A stretch of 55,566 bases of DNA, from assembly GCA_947589255.1 (NCBI GenBank), contig CANQAL010000002.1, positions 1 through 55,566 of the forward strand, given 5' to 3'. The position numbers and the translations under genes were made by a program. The stretch's first letter is position 1. Each line of letters opens with the position of its first letter. Below the pieces are notes generated by a model that was not told where the DNA came from, ran no database searches, and saw only the letters and a list, made by a program, of their open reading frames with translations. Below, piece after piece: positions 1 to 7,262 of the stretch. Source of the stretch: Candidatus Gastranaerophilales bacterium (GTDB lineage Bacteria > Cyanobacteriota > Vampirovibrionia > Gastranaerophilales > Gastranaerophilaceae).

Positions 1-829
1 AAAATTCTCTTATAACACCTGACTGTTTTAAAAGTGCTGCTGCAGCTTTATCAGCGCCTGCAAGTGAGCCTGTGTGAGATGATGCAGCGCTTGCGCCAGC
101 TGCGCTTCTGCCTGATTTTAATGCTAAAATCGGTTTTTTCTTTGTAATTCTTGTTGCTAATTTTCTAAAGTTAGCAGGGTTTTGAATTGATTCCATATAT
201 AAAAGAATTTGTTTTACATCGTCATCATTTTCCCAGTATTCAGCATTAATATCAGCCTGGTTGCCGATAGATACAAACTGTGCAAAACCAAGGTTTAAGT
301 CTTTTAATATATTTAAAATACCGCCTCCCAAAGCGCCTGATTGAGATACAAATCCGATATCGCCTCTGATTGGCAGAGATTCAGCAAATGTACCATCCAT
401 CATTACATCAGGATGAGTATTTAAAACACCTAAACAGTTAGGGCCAACACATCTCATGCCGTATTCTTTAACTTTAGCCAAGAGCTGTTTTTCCATTTCC
501 GCGCCTTCTGCGCCTGTTTCTTTAAAGCCTGCCGTTATTATGCATAAGCCTTTAATACCTTTTTGGTGGCATTGGTCGATTGTATCCAATACAAATTTTG
601 CATTAACAACAATCAGAGCTAAATCAACTTCCCCCGGGACTTCACCTATAGTAGTATAAGCTTGAAAACCTTCTATAATCCCGCCTTTAGGGTTAACAGG
701 ATATATTTTCCCGTTAAATTTATAATCTCTAAGTCTTTGCATAATTTCAGAACCTATTGTTTTCGGCTTTGTTGAAGCTCCGATAACTGCAATAGACTTT
801 GGTTTCATAATTTTGTCTAATGTGTTCAT
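1..829 (-). CDS. ADP-forming acyl-CoA synthetase, CoA-binding/alpha part (partial)
   Basis: Runs off the left edge; 276 residues are visible from ATG 829. The N-terminus is a CoA-binding Rossmann domain (VIGASTKPKTIGS at about 15-27, then GPNCLG), followed by succinyl-CoA-ligase-like domains with SQSGALGGG and SHTGSLAGAD. His252 in the latter matches the phosphohistidine site of ADP-forming acetyl-CoA synthetases. Such enzymes convert acyl-CoA, ADP and Pi to the acid, CoA and ATP in fermentative metabolism. The missing C-terminus decides whether this is a separate alpha subunit or an alpha-beta fusion, and an acyl-CoA synthetase with a different acyl substrate is possible. The next gene starts its stop codon 20 bases away on the same strand, so they may be co-transcribed. 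Confidence 0.85.
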   Translation of the reverse strand, partial: MNTLDKIMKPKSIAVIGASTKPKTIGSEIMQRLRDYKFNGKIYPVNPKGGIIEGFQAYTTIGEVPGEVDLALIVVNAKFVLDTIDQCHQKGIKGLCIITAGFKETGAEGAEMEKQLLAKVKEYGMRCVGPNCLGVLNTHPDVMMDGTFAESLPIRGDIGFVSQSGALGGGILNILKDLNLGFAQFVSIGNQADINAEYWENDDDVKQILLYMESIQNPANFRKLATRITKKKPILALKSGRSAAGASAASSHTGSLAGADKAAAALLKQSGVIREF

Positions 830-849
830 ATATTTTGTCCTTTCCTTTA

Positions 850-1473
850 TTAGTAACCGTTTTCAATCCATTCTCTGACCCTGAACTTTGCACCGAGGCT
901 TTTTGCAATTTCTTCGCATTTGTTTAAGTTCAGATGTCTGCCTTTATAGCCTTCCACAACCGTTGCCGTGACATTTATATCAGCATCGGCACAGGCTTTT
1001 ATAAATTTTTTTACTTCTTCATAAGCATTTTCAAAGTTAGGCTTAGAAAGTTCATTATATTCTTTTTCATCTTCTCCGTTTAAGCTGACGGAAAACTCAT
1101 CAATCAAACCTTTTAACTCGGGAACTACATTTCTTTTATAAACATAATTAGCATGCCCGTTTGTGTTTACCCGTAATTTTTTATCGGGGTATTTTTCTTT
1201 TATGTACTTTGCGACTTGTTTTAAAACATCAAGTTTTAACATAGGTTCACCGTATCCGCAAAATATAATTTCATCGGATAGCTTGTCTTTCAATGCTTCC
1301 AGCTGTTCAATAACATCATCGGCACTGACATTTTCGGTATTTAAGAATAAATTAGCCCCTACAACATCATCTTTAATTGAACGAATACAAAATATGCAGT
1401 CATTAGTACAACTGTTTGTCAAATTAATGTATACTTTACCGTCAAGTGTATATACTAAATTGTAATCTGTCAT
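850..1473 (-). CDS. Radical SAM protein, TatD-linked type
   Basis: A 207-residue short radical SAM protein. The 4Fe-4S/SAM motif is C22-x3-C26-x2-C29 (CTNDCIFC), followed by a glycine-rich GYGEPML strand, and there is no C-terminal SPASM extension. Length and sequence resemble the compact family usually found beside TatD nucleases (TIGR04038 type), whose substrate is not known to me. ATG 1473 is preferred over the upstream ATG 1503 because the family starts close to the YNLVYTLDGKVYINLT strand and the longer start has no visible ribosome site. No TatD gene lies in the window. It is followed at 829 by the acyl-CoA synthetase gene on the same strand. Confidence 0.8.
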   Translation of the reverse strand: MTDYNLVYTLDGKVYINLTNSCTNDCIFCIRSIKDDVVGANLFLNTENVSADDVIEQLEALKDKLSDEIIFCGYGEPMLKLDVLKQVAKYIKEKYPDKKLRVNTNGHANYVYKRNVVPELKGLIDEFSVSLNGEDEKEYNELSKPNFENAYEEVKKFIKACADADINVTATVVEGYKGRHLNLNKCEEIAKSLGAKFRVREWIENGY

Positions 1474-1576
1474 GATAAATTGCCTACAGTAAAATTTTGT
1501 CACAAATATATACCGATAACAAGTATTTTTTTCTTAACATTTAGCCCTAAAATAAGAATTATGTTATAAACTAACT

Positions 1577-2089
1577 ATGATAGAAATTTTAATTTTATAC
1601 ATTATTCATAAAAGAGAAAAAACAATCTATTCAATAAGAAAAGATATTATCGAGATATTCGGCACTTTTACAAAGCCGAGTATCGGAACAATATACCCGG
1701 CTCTTAAAAGATTATTAAAAGAAAAAGCGGTGGAACTTAACGAAATAACTTCCTCGGGCGGAAAAAAATCCTCCTACTATTCAATAACCAGACATGGTTA
1801 TGACTATTTTAAGGAATTATTTTTTAATTCTGCAAGTGATAACCCCTCGTTATTTTATAACCAGCTTCAAGCAAGATTTGGTACAATGGGGCTTTTAAAG
1901 TCTGAGGACCGACAAAAATTTATAACTGATTTCACTAAAAAGATGGATATTTACCAATTTGAAATCGAAAATAAATTAAATGATGAATTTATTGAACTTG
2001 ATTACTATCAATCTCAGCTTTTAAACAGGACTTTAAAAGAAATTAAAAATCTAAAAGATTACTTAAAAAATTTAAAAATTAATACTTAA
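1577..2089 (+). CDS. PadR family transcriptional regulator
   Basis: A 170-residue protein with an N-terminal winged helix (about 1-75). The typical PadR signature is seen in SIGTIYPALKRLLKEKAV followed by a basic beta wing (GGKKSSYYSITRHG). The C-terminal half is helical and probably dimerises. PadR proteins are usually repressors of an adjacent operon that respond to small ligands. The following radical SAM gene begins 17 bases downstream on the same strand, so an operon and mutual functional link are likely, though the ligand and operator are not visible. Confidence 0.85.
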   Translation: MIEILILYIIHKREKTIYSIRKDIIEIFGTFTKPSIGTIYPALKRLLKEKAVELNEITSSGGKKSSYYSITRHGYDYFKELFFNSASDNPSLFYNQLQARFGTMGLLKSEDRQKFITDFTKKMDIYQFEIENKLNDEFIELDYYQSQLLNRTLKEIKNLKDYLKNLKINT

Positions 2090-2106
2090 AAGATAAATTA
2101 AGCAAT

Positions 2107-2874
2107 ATGTTTAAAAAATATACAATACCATTACTTGAAATACATGTTACCGATCATTGTAATTTAAATTGTAAAGGATGTTCACATTTTAGCAATATAG
2201 CAGATGATTATTTTATAAATCCGCATAAATTACATTATCAGCTAATTGAAATATCAAAGAAATTTAATGTTAATAAAATAGCATTAATAGGAGGCGAACC
2301 GCTTTTACATCCCGATTTAACAAATTGTATTTTAACAGTTAGAAGAATTTTTAAGAATTCCCAAATTAACATTGTAACTAATGGCATTTTAATCCCGTCT
2401 TTAACTGATTCCTTTTTACAATTAGCAGCAAAAAATGAATGCCATTTTACTATTTCCAAATATCCGATTACTTCTGATAAATTTTTAAATTATCTTGATA
2501 TTGTTTCTAAATATAATCAATTTATTTCTGTATATGTCCGAAATTTCTTTAGAAAATATATAAATATAAAAGGTGATTCTGATATAAAAGAAACTTATCG
2601 TAGTTGTTATATGAAACAATGTATTACATTAAAAGATGAAAATATTTATCATTGTCCGTTTTCAATTTATGTACAATACTTTAATAAAAAATTTAATCAA
2701 AACATAACTGTTGATAAAGGTATAAATATCTATAAAGCCGATGCTAAAGAAATAATTAAATATATTGAAAATCCGATTGAAACGTGTAAGTTTTGTACAT
2801 TTTGTCAAGATAAAAAGGCTTTATATGATATCGAATTGACAAAAGAAGCAAAAATGGAAGATTGGATTTTATAA
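2107..2874 (+). CDS. Radical SAM protein with C-terminal Cys clusters
   Basis: A 255-residue radical SAM protein. The SAM cluster motif is C18-x3-C22-x2-C25 (CNLNCKGC), followed by IGGEPLLHP at about 61-69. The C-terminal third holds further cysteines (SCYMKQC, YHCPFS and CKFCTFC), which look like a reduced SPASM or twitch auxiliary cluster site. The substrate cannot be told from the sequence; peptide-modifying and small-molecule enzymes both have this layout. It sits 17 bases after the PadR gene. Its stop codon overlaps the end of the convergent rnhB gene by six bases. Confidence 0.8.
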   Translation: MFKKYTIPLLEIHVTDHCNLNCKGCSHFSNIADDYFINPHKLHYQLIEISKKFNVNKIALIGGEPLLHPDLTNCILTVRRIFKNSQINIVTNGILIPSLTDSFLQLAAKNECHFTISKYPITSDKFLNYLDIVSKYNQFISVYVRNFFRKYINIKGDSDIKETYRSCYMKQCITLKDENIYHCPFSIYVQYFNKKFNQNITVDKGINIYKADAKEIIKYIENPIETCKFCTFCQDKKALYDIELTKEAKMEDWIL

Positions 2875-3519
2875 TAAAGATAATTGCTTTGAACAGTCAA
2901 AATGTTTTTCAAAAAACTTTTTGCGGTGGTATTTACAAAGTCCGTATTTATCAACCGCATCCAGATGAGCCTTTGTTATATAGCCTTTATTTTGCGCCCA
3001 GCCGTATTGCGGAAACTCTTTATCAAGTTCATTCATATACCTGTCACGGGTTACTTTCGCCAAAATGCTTGCGGCAGCTATAGAGGCAGATTTACTGTCG
3101 CCTTTTACTATTGTTTCCTGCGGAAAACTATAATTTCTTATTAATTTATTCCCGTCTGCCAAAGTCAAAACTTTATCACTTTTAAGCCTTGATATGACGT
3201 CATTGCAGGCTTTATTCATCTGCATTAAAGATACTGCCAAAATATTATACTTTTCTATTTCTTCAACACTGCCCTGATGTATTGAATATATGCTGTTTGC
3301 AGTTATAATTTCAAAAAGTTCTTCTCTTGTTTTTTCGCTTAATTGCTTGGAATCGTTTATTTTACTAAGTGATTTTATTAGTGTTTTATCAAAAGAAGTA
3401 AAACTAACGGCAGCCGCAAAAACACCGCCTGCCCCGGGGCCTCTGCCCGCCTCATCGGTTCCGATTATATAATCAAAATCTTTTAACTTTTTTTTATCAA
3501 AATCAAATAACTTATTCAT
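2869..3519 (-). CDS. rnhB: Ribonuclease HII
   Basis: A 216-residue cytoplasmic enzyme that cuts RNA in RNA-DNA hybrids, including single ribonucleotides in DNA. The DEAGRGP motif carries D22 and E23. The other expected carboxylates are seen in LTLADGNKL and in SILAKVTRDRYM. The usual GPLAGPV stretch reads GPGAGGV here, a mild departure. The start overlaps the end of rbgA by eight bases, a common gene order (rplS-rbgA-rnhB). Confidence 0.95.
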   Translation of the reverse strand: MNKLFDFDKKKLKDFDYIIGTDEAGRGPGAGGVFAAAVSFTSFDKTLIKSLSKINDSKQLSEKTREELFEIITANSIYSIHQGSVEEIEKYNILAVSLMQMNKACNDVISRLKSDKVLTLADGNKLIRNYSFPQETIVKGDSKSASIAAASILAKVTRDRYMNELDKEFPQYGWAQNKGYITKAHLDAVDKYGLCKYHRKKFFEKHFDCSKQLSLL

Positions 3520-4351
3520 GTTTATCCAAAGTCAATTTGCCCAGTCTGCCCGAACGAAAATCATTTAATATATTTTGCGCACACCGTTTTGTATCCGCTT
3601 TCGCCCCTGATACTATCCAATTCCGCTTTAATGCTATATTTTCAAGATTTACATCCTCATCCCCGATTTTATAATATTCTTTTAATAAATTTGGGTAATT
3701 TTCATTCATTATTTCAATAAACTTTTGAGCAATAAACTCAACATCATACGCATTTTCACCGATTGAATCAACAAATGCAAGTTTGCAGGCATTTTCCTGA
3801 TTTTCAAGCTTTAAAGGGATAATCCCCGGGGTATCCAATAAATCCACTTTAGGATTAATTCTTACCCACTGTTGTTCTCTTGTAACACCTGCTTTTGCAC
3901 CTGTTTTAGCTTTAGTCTTTTTTATCAGTTTATTTATTATGCTCGATTTGCCGACATTTGGCATGCCCACCACCATTACTCTTACCGCTCTTGGGAGCAA
4001 TCCTTTTTTTACAAGGGCTATAATCTTAGGCTGTCCGAGTTCCGTTATTTTATTTAAAATCTTTGATAAATCACGATTATCTGATGAACTTGTTGCGATT
4101 ACCGCACATTTTGATTGCTCTTTTATAGCTTTCTGCCAGATTTTAGTCTGCTCTAAATCCGCCAAGTCGGACTTATTCATAAGGATTAATCGGGGTTTAT
4201 CTTTTAAAAGTTTTTCAATATCAGGATAAGAACTGCTGACGGGTATTCTTGCATCAATAACCTCAATGACAACATCGACAATACTTACCTGCTCTTTTAA
4301 TTTTTTTTCCGCTTTGGCAATATGCCCCGGATACCATTGAATATAATCCAT
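3512..4351 (-). CDS. rbgA: Ribosome biogenesis GTPase RbgA/YlqF
   Basis: A 279-residue circularly permuted GTPase that takes part in late assembly of the 50S subunit. The N-terminus IQWYPGHIAKAEKKL is characteristic. The motifs come in permuted order: NKSD (59-62), then the P-loop GMPNVGKSS (about 129-137), then DTPG (about 173). A C-terminal helical RNA-binding region follows. It lies between rplS and rnhB, separated from rplS by a terminator-like hairpin. Confidence 0.95.
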   Translation of the reverse strand: MDYIQWYPGHIAKAEKKLKEQVSIVDVVIEVIDARIPVSSSYPDIEKLLKDKPRLILMNKSDLADLEQTKIWQKAIKEQSKCAVIATSSSDNRDLSKILNKITELGQPKIIALVKKGLLPRAVRVMVVGMPNVGKSSIINKLIKKTKAKTGAKAGVTREQQWVRINPKVDLLDTPGIIPLKLENQENACKLAFVDSIGENAYDVEFIAQKFIEIMNENYPNLLKEYYKIGDEDVNLENIALKRNWIVSGAKADTKRCAQNILNDFRSGRLGKLTLDKHE

Positions 4352-4370
4352 CTCAACCTCTTTATATATA

Positions 4371-4400
4371 AAAAGCCATACTCAAGGGGGTATGGCTTTT
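4371..4400 (-). terminator. Hairpin between rplS and rbgA
   Basis: A perfect 11-base stem (AAAAGCCATAC at 4371-4381, GTATGGCTTTT at 4390-4400) with an 8-base loop, with A/T flanks on both sides. It follows the rplS stop on the minus strand and precedes the rbgA start by about 20 bases. It may act as a partial terminator that lowers rbgA-rnhB expression relative to the ribosomal protein. Confidence 0.7.
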
Positions 4401-4420
4401 TATAATTTTAATTCATTAAA

Positions 4421-4774
4421 CTATTTTTTTTCGATTTTTTCTCTGATACGAGTAGCTTTACCTGAACGTTCTCTCAAGTAATATAACTTAGCACGTTTAA
4501 CATCACCGCGTCTTACTACCGTAATTTTTTCAACACGAGGAGAGTAAACAGGGAATACCCTTTCTACGCCTACACCTTGGAAAATCTTTCTTACTGTGAT
4601 TGTTTTGCCTACTCCGCTTCCTCTTTTCTTAAGAATCGTACCTTCAAAAGCCTGTGTTCTTTCCTTGTTCCCTTCAACAATTCTTACAAAAACCTTTACG
4701 GTATCACCCGGAGTAAGTTCCGGAAGCTCTTTATTTAAATATTCTTTGCCTAAATTTTCAACTATAGGGTTCAT
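4421..4774 (-). CDS. rplS: 50S ribosomal protein L19
   Basis: A 117-residue ribosomal protein at the 30S-50S interface, of normal family length. The core pattern is clear: [10 protein letters not shown]-like strand ([20 protein letters not shown]), [34 protein letters not shown], and the C-terminal [19 protein letters not shown]. It starts the rplS-rbgA-rnhB block. A purine-rich ribosome site (AAAGGAATG on the minus strand) lies just upstream. Confidence 0.97.
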   Translation of the reverse strand: MNPIVENLGKEYLNKELPELTPGDTVKVFVRIVEGNKERTQAFEGTILKKRGSGVGKTITVRKIFQGVGVERVFPVYSPRVEKITVVRRGDVKRAKLYYLRERSGKATRIREKIEKK

Positions 4775-4969
4775 AATTACATTCCTTTACTAATAATATC
4801 TTTATTTAATCATATTTAAAACATATTTTTTCTTCAAGTGTTTTTTAGGATTTTAAATAAAATATTGCAAAAATTGTTAACAAATATTAAAAAATTTAAG
4901 TTTTATACTAAAGTTTTTTAGCTATTTTGCCGATTAGTAAATTATAAGTAAATTGAGAAAAGGCAGAAA

Positions 4970-5497
4970 ATGGGATTAAACGTCGGGTTCGTAAATTCAG
5001 CTAATTATCAAAAACCTGTAATAGATGTTCAGGCTTTAGCTAAAGTTACGGAAAAAATCTTAAATCCAAATAATGATAAAACCATTGATGTTTCTAAGTT
5101 AGATTTATCCAAATTTAACAGAGCATCACTCGGCACTGACTTATATGCTCAAAGAACAAGCGGAGAATTAGCATTAAAAGCATCTAAAGCCGCTGTTGAT
5201 TTTAATATTAACCTTTCTCAAGCTTTTAGTGCAAATGTTCAATATTTAAATTCTCAAGCTGCACAAAGCTTATTTACTTCCAAAGAAAATATGGGGAAAT
5301 TAGCTGTTGGTGTGGATGAAATTAACCAAATAATCGACCGTGAGGTTATAACTCAAGCAGCTCAAGTTACCGAAACTTATAATCTTGATAAAGATAAAAA
5401 AGGGTCTAATCCGTTTTCTTTTTATATGCATATGGAAAACAAAGACTCTCAAGATAAAGAAGAACCTATGACAGGTTCAATAAACATATTTGCCTAA
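4970..5497 (+). CDS. Hypothetical protein, Gastranaerophilales type
   Basis: A 175-residue protein with no membrane segment or signal peptide. It is rich in Ala, Asn and Gln, and the middle third reads as amphipathic helices (SGELALKASKAAVDFNIN). The acidic and polar C-terminus ends in SINIFA. I do not recognise a domain; the general style matches conserved hypothetical proteins of gut Melainabacteria. The start has a purine-rich site (AGAAAAGGCAGAAA) just upstream. It is a single-gene unit with its own terminator at 5523-5549 and is divergent from rplS. Confidence 0.75.
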   Translation: MGLNVGFVNSANYQKPVIDVQALAKVTEKILNPNNDKTIDVSKLDLSKFNRASLGTDLYAQRTSGELALKASKAAVDFNINLSQAFSANVQYLNSQAAQSLFTSKENMGKLAVGVDEINQIIDREVITQAAQVTETYNLDKDKKGSNPFSFYMHMENKDSQDKEEPMTGSINIFA

Positions 5498-5522
5498 TAC
5501 ATTGTTACTTGTTTTTTTCCGA

Positions 5523-5549
5523 GACGAATCACACATTCGTCTTTTTTTT
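5523..5549 (+). terminator. Rho-independent terminator
   Basis: Stem GACGAAT (5523-5529) and ATTCGTC (5535-5541), 5-base loop, then eight T residues. It ends the gene at 4970-5497. Confidence 0.9.
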
Positions 5550-5653
5550 GGTTTTTCCGTAGGGTGAGTGAAGCGAACCCGAAGAAGTGAATGCCCGAAG
5601 GGAGCAGACACGAAGTGTGGCGAACGACAGGGCAGAGAGGAAGGAAAAACCAA
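5548..5653. repeat. Inverted-repeat-bounded element, MITE-like (element 0)
   Basis: The ends TTGGTTTTTCC (5548-5558) and GGAAAAACCAA (5643-5653) are a perfect 11-base inverted repeat around about 84 bases. The interior is much richer in G than the surrounding genome and full of CGAA/GAAG words. It has no convincing gene. It starts inside the T-run of the preceding terminator, as an inserted or mobilised short element might. Confidence 0.5.
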
Positions 5654-5656
5654 ATG

Positions 5657-5805
5657 GCGAAATTCCTTTCGCTCGAACTTGTCACTCCTTCGGCTTTGCC
5701 TGTCGTCGTTTCCGCCTTCAGCTACGCATACAGGCTCAATCATCCTCGCTTCGCTGCGGTGTTTCGCTTTGTAGCTAACCGGACTTTGTCCATACGGAAT
5801 TTCGC
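5657..5805. repeat. MITE-like element, long copy
   Basis: Bounded by GCGAAATTCC (5657-5666) and GGAATTTCGC (5796-5805), a perfect 10-base inverted repeat. It contains a 56-base block (5659-5714) and a 32-base block (5774-5805) that both recur in the neighbouring copy with one mismatch each. The base composition is GC-richer than the surrounding genes. No encoded protein is credible. Confidence 0.6.
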
Positions 5806-5810
5806 TTCTT

Positions 5811-5903
5811 GAAATTCCTTTCGCTCGAACTTGTCACTCCTTCAGCTTTGCCTGTCGTCGTTTCCGTTCTCGCTAACCGGACTTTGTCCGTACGGAATTT
5901 CGC
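5811..5903. repeat. MITE-like element, short copy
   Basis: A second copy in direct orientation: the 56-base block at 5811-5866 is 55/56 identical to 5659-5714, and the 32-base block at 5872-5903 is 31/32 identical to 5774-5805. The spacer between blocks is 5 bases here against 59 in the long copy, so the two differ by an internal deletion or insertion of 54 bases. The ends GAAATTCC and GGAATTTC are inverted repeats. Confidence 0.6.
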
Positions 5904-5931
5904 AAAAAAAAGACCGAAAATTCATTCGGTC
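5904..5931 (-). terminator. Rho-independent terminator, minus strand
   Basis: Read on the minus strand: stem GACCGAA/TTCGGTC (5925-5931 with 5912-5918), 6-base loop, then eight U residues (A-run 5904-5911). It could end the dgkA operon, which would then have a 3' leader-out of about 450 bases, or an RNA starting between 5940 and 6380. Confidence 0.8.
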
Positions 5932-6237
5932 AAACAGTTTACGAGTGAGAGTGGAATATGTATAGCTTTATAATAATTGTTTAAATATGTATTCGTATAT
6001 TATCCGCCTGTTTAATTATTTGTCCTATTGCTCTTTCACCCTTAAAGCTAATAATTTTATATTAAGAAATATTAAGAAAATATATATTTTTTATTTAATG
6101 TTTAGCAATTTTTTATATAAAAAATACTTTATATAAATGTAAGAACTAAATAGCAAAACAAACACAAGTAACAAGAGGATATTAAAAGAGATAAACTAAA
6201 ACGACTACAAGATTAAACGGGAAGAATGGGAACAAAC
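5932..6237. other. AT-rich non-coding stretch
   Basis: No ORF with a credible start is visible. The first part (to about 6070) is ordinary AT-rich sequence; the later part (6130-6237) is nearly free of T on the plus strand. I see no tRNA-like or other known RNA fold by eye. Confidence 0.4.
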
Positions 6238-6266
6238 TTGACACAGTACGCGTACTAAATTTTTAT
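6238..6266 (+). promoter_or_regulatory. Candidate promoter with palindromic operator
   Basis: A consensus -35 TTGACA (6238-6243) is followed after exactly 17 bases by TTTTAT (6261-6266, 4 of 6 to TATAAT). The spacer holds a perfect 12-base palindrome, AGTACGCGTACT (6245-6256), where a repressor could bind. It would drive a short plus-strand transcript ending at the terminator at 6353-6378. Confidence 0.5.
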
Positions 6267-6272
6267 TAACAA

Positions 6273-6378
6273 AAAATCAAAAATTTAATAAACACGAGAG
6301 AAATAAACACGATGGATAGTAAAACGAAATTCTTTTACATTCCGAATTGTTTGGGGCAGAAAATGTCCCCTTTTTTTT
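6273..6378 (+). ncRNA. Candidate small RNA of about 105 nt
   Basis: Defined only by the promoter-like site at 6238-6266 and the terminator at 6353-6378. A 5' segment AAAAATTTA (6279-6287) can pair with TAAATTTTT (6256-6264), but the latter would lie upstream of the predicted start. A 30-codon ORF (6312-6404) runs through the terminator and is probably accidental. No known RNA family is recognised. Confidence 0.35.
6353..6378 (+). terminator. Rho-independent terminator, plus strand
   Basis: Stem GGGGCA (6353-6358) with TG-T-CCCC (6364-6370, one bulged T), loop GAAAA, then eight T residues (6371-6378). No plus-strand gene precedes it for over 800 bases, which is the main reason to suspect a small transcript. 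Confidence 0.8.
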
Positions 6379-6387
6379 GCTTGAAAT

Positions 6388-6765
6388 TTAATCAAAAAAA
6401 CTGATTATATTTTTTGCAAAAATTAAAATTCCTACAATTACACTTATTATAGCGGATAACAACACCATGCCGGCTGAAATATCTTTTGCCATCTCGACTA
6501 ATTTAGAATAATTGTTTTTATAAACGGCATCCAAAGTAAATTCAATAACCGAATTAATCAGCTCGCAGATTAAAACTATTGCAATCATTACTATTACGAT
6601 ACATATATCAGTGATACTAAACTTTAAGAAGATTGCACAAAATAAAACCAAAATACCGAATAAAAATTCAATAACAAAATTTCTCTGCGAACTTAAAACT
6701 AATTTCAGTCCCCTTATTGCGTTGGAAATACTTTCCCCTACACTTGAAGATTTAAACCTTGTCAT
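6388..6765 (-). CDS. dgkA: Diacylglycerol/undecaprenol kinase
   Basis: A 125-residue integral membrane kinase with three hydrophobic helices. The family signature ELINSVIEFTLD lies in the middle, and AKDISAGMVLL precedes the last helix. In Gram-positive-like lineages this small kinase phosphorylates undecaprenol or diacylglycerol at the inner membrane and so feeds lipid-carrier recycling for wall synthesis. The start overlaps the ybeY end by four bases, giving the order pgpH-ybeY-dgkA seen in many Firmicutes and cyanobacteria. Confidence 0.9.
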   Translation of the reverse strand: MTRFKSSSVGESISNAIRGLKLVLSSQRNFVIEFLFGILVLFCAIFLKFSITDICIVIVMIAIVLICELINSVIEFTLDAVYKNNYSKLVEMAKDISAGMVLLSAIISVIVGILIFAKNIISFFD

Positions 6766-7262
6766 AAAACTATTGCCTTTGCTTTATTTTGATAGTTTAC
6801 CATAAAATTATAGTCTTCCTCTGATAAATGGTCAAAGCCCAGCAGATGTAATACTCCGTGAGAAATTATATAGTACAACTCATCTTCAAAAGTAACATTA
6901 TTTTCATTTGCCTGTTCTTTTATTCGGTCAAGCGAAATGATTATTTCTCCAAGATTTATTTCACCCTCCAATATAAATCTTTCATCTTCGGATGAATCCG
7001 CAAACATTGCAAATGTTATTACATCCGTAGGAGTGTCTTTTTGTCTGTATTCTTTATTTATTCTATGAATTTCCTTGTTATCCGTCAGAACAATATCAAA
7101 ACATATTGACAAAAATTTATATTTATTTAAACAGGATTTTTTAAAAACCTCACTGCAATTAATTAAAAACTCCGTGATTTTAACAGAGTTATTAAAAACT
7201 TTAACCTCATCAATATTAAATTCTTCGTATGTATTTTCAACAAAGATATTAATTTTGGCCAT
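6762..7262 (-). CDS. ybeY: Endoribonuclease YbeY
   Basis: A 166-residue metal-dependent RNase acting in 16S rRNA 3' maturation and ribosome quality control. The zinc-binding motif HGVLHLLGFDH (H-x3-H-x5-H) is intact near the C-terminus, preceded by PTDVITFAM and the GEINLGEIIIS strand typical of the family. The start overlaps pgpH by 14 bases and the end overlaps dgkA by four, so the three are translated from one message. Confidence 0.95.
   Translation of the reverse strand: MAKINIFVENTYEEFNIDEVKVFNNSVKITEFLINCSEVFKKSCLNKYKFLSICFDIVLTDNKEIHRINKEYRQKDTPTDVITFAMFADSSEDERFILEGEINLGEIIISLDRIKEQANENNVTFEDELYYIISHGVLHLLGFDHLSEEDYNFMVNYQNKAKAIVL

Noticed and set aside
5477-5812. Several overlapping ORFs on both strands in the repeat region
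   Set aside because: They lie inside the GC-rich inverted-repeat elements in all frames, are Arg/Ser/Cys-rich and have no ribosome sites.
6245-6256. AGTACGCGTACT as a cyanobacterial LexA box
   Set aside because: The half-site spacing (2 bases) does not fit the RGTAC-N4-GTWC form as I remember it; kept only as an unassigned palindrome.
6312-6404. 30-codon ORF (MDSKTKFFYIP...) in the candidate small RNA
   Set aside because: It runs through the terminator, overlaps the end of dgkA, and has no good ribosome site.
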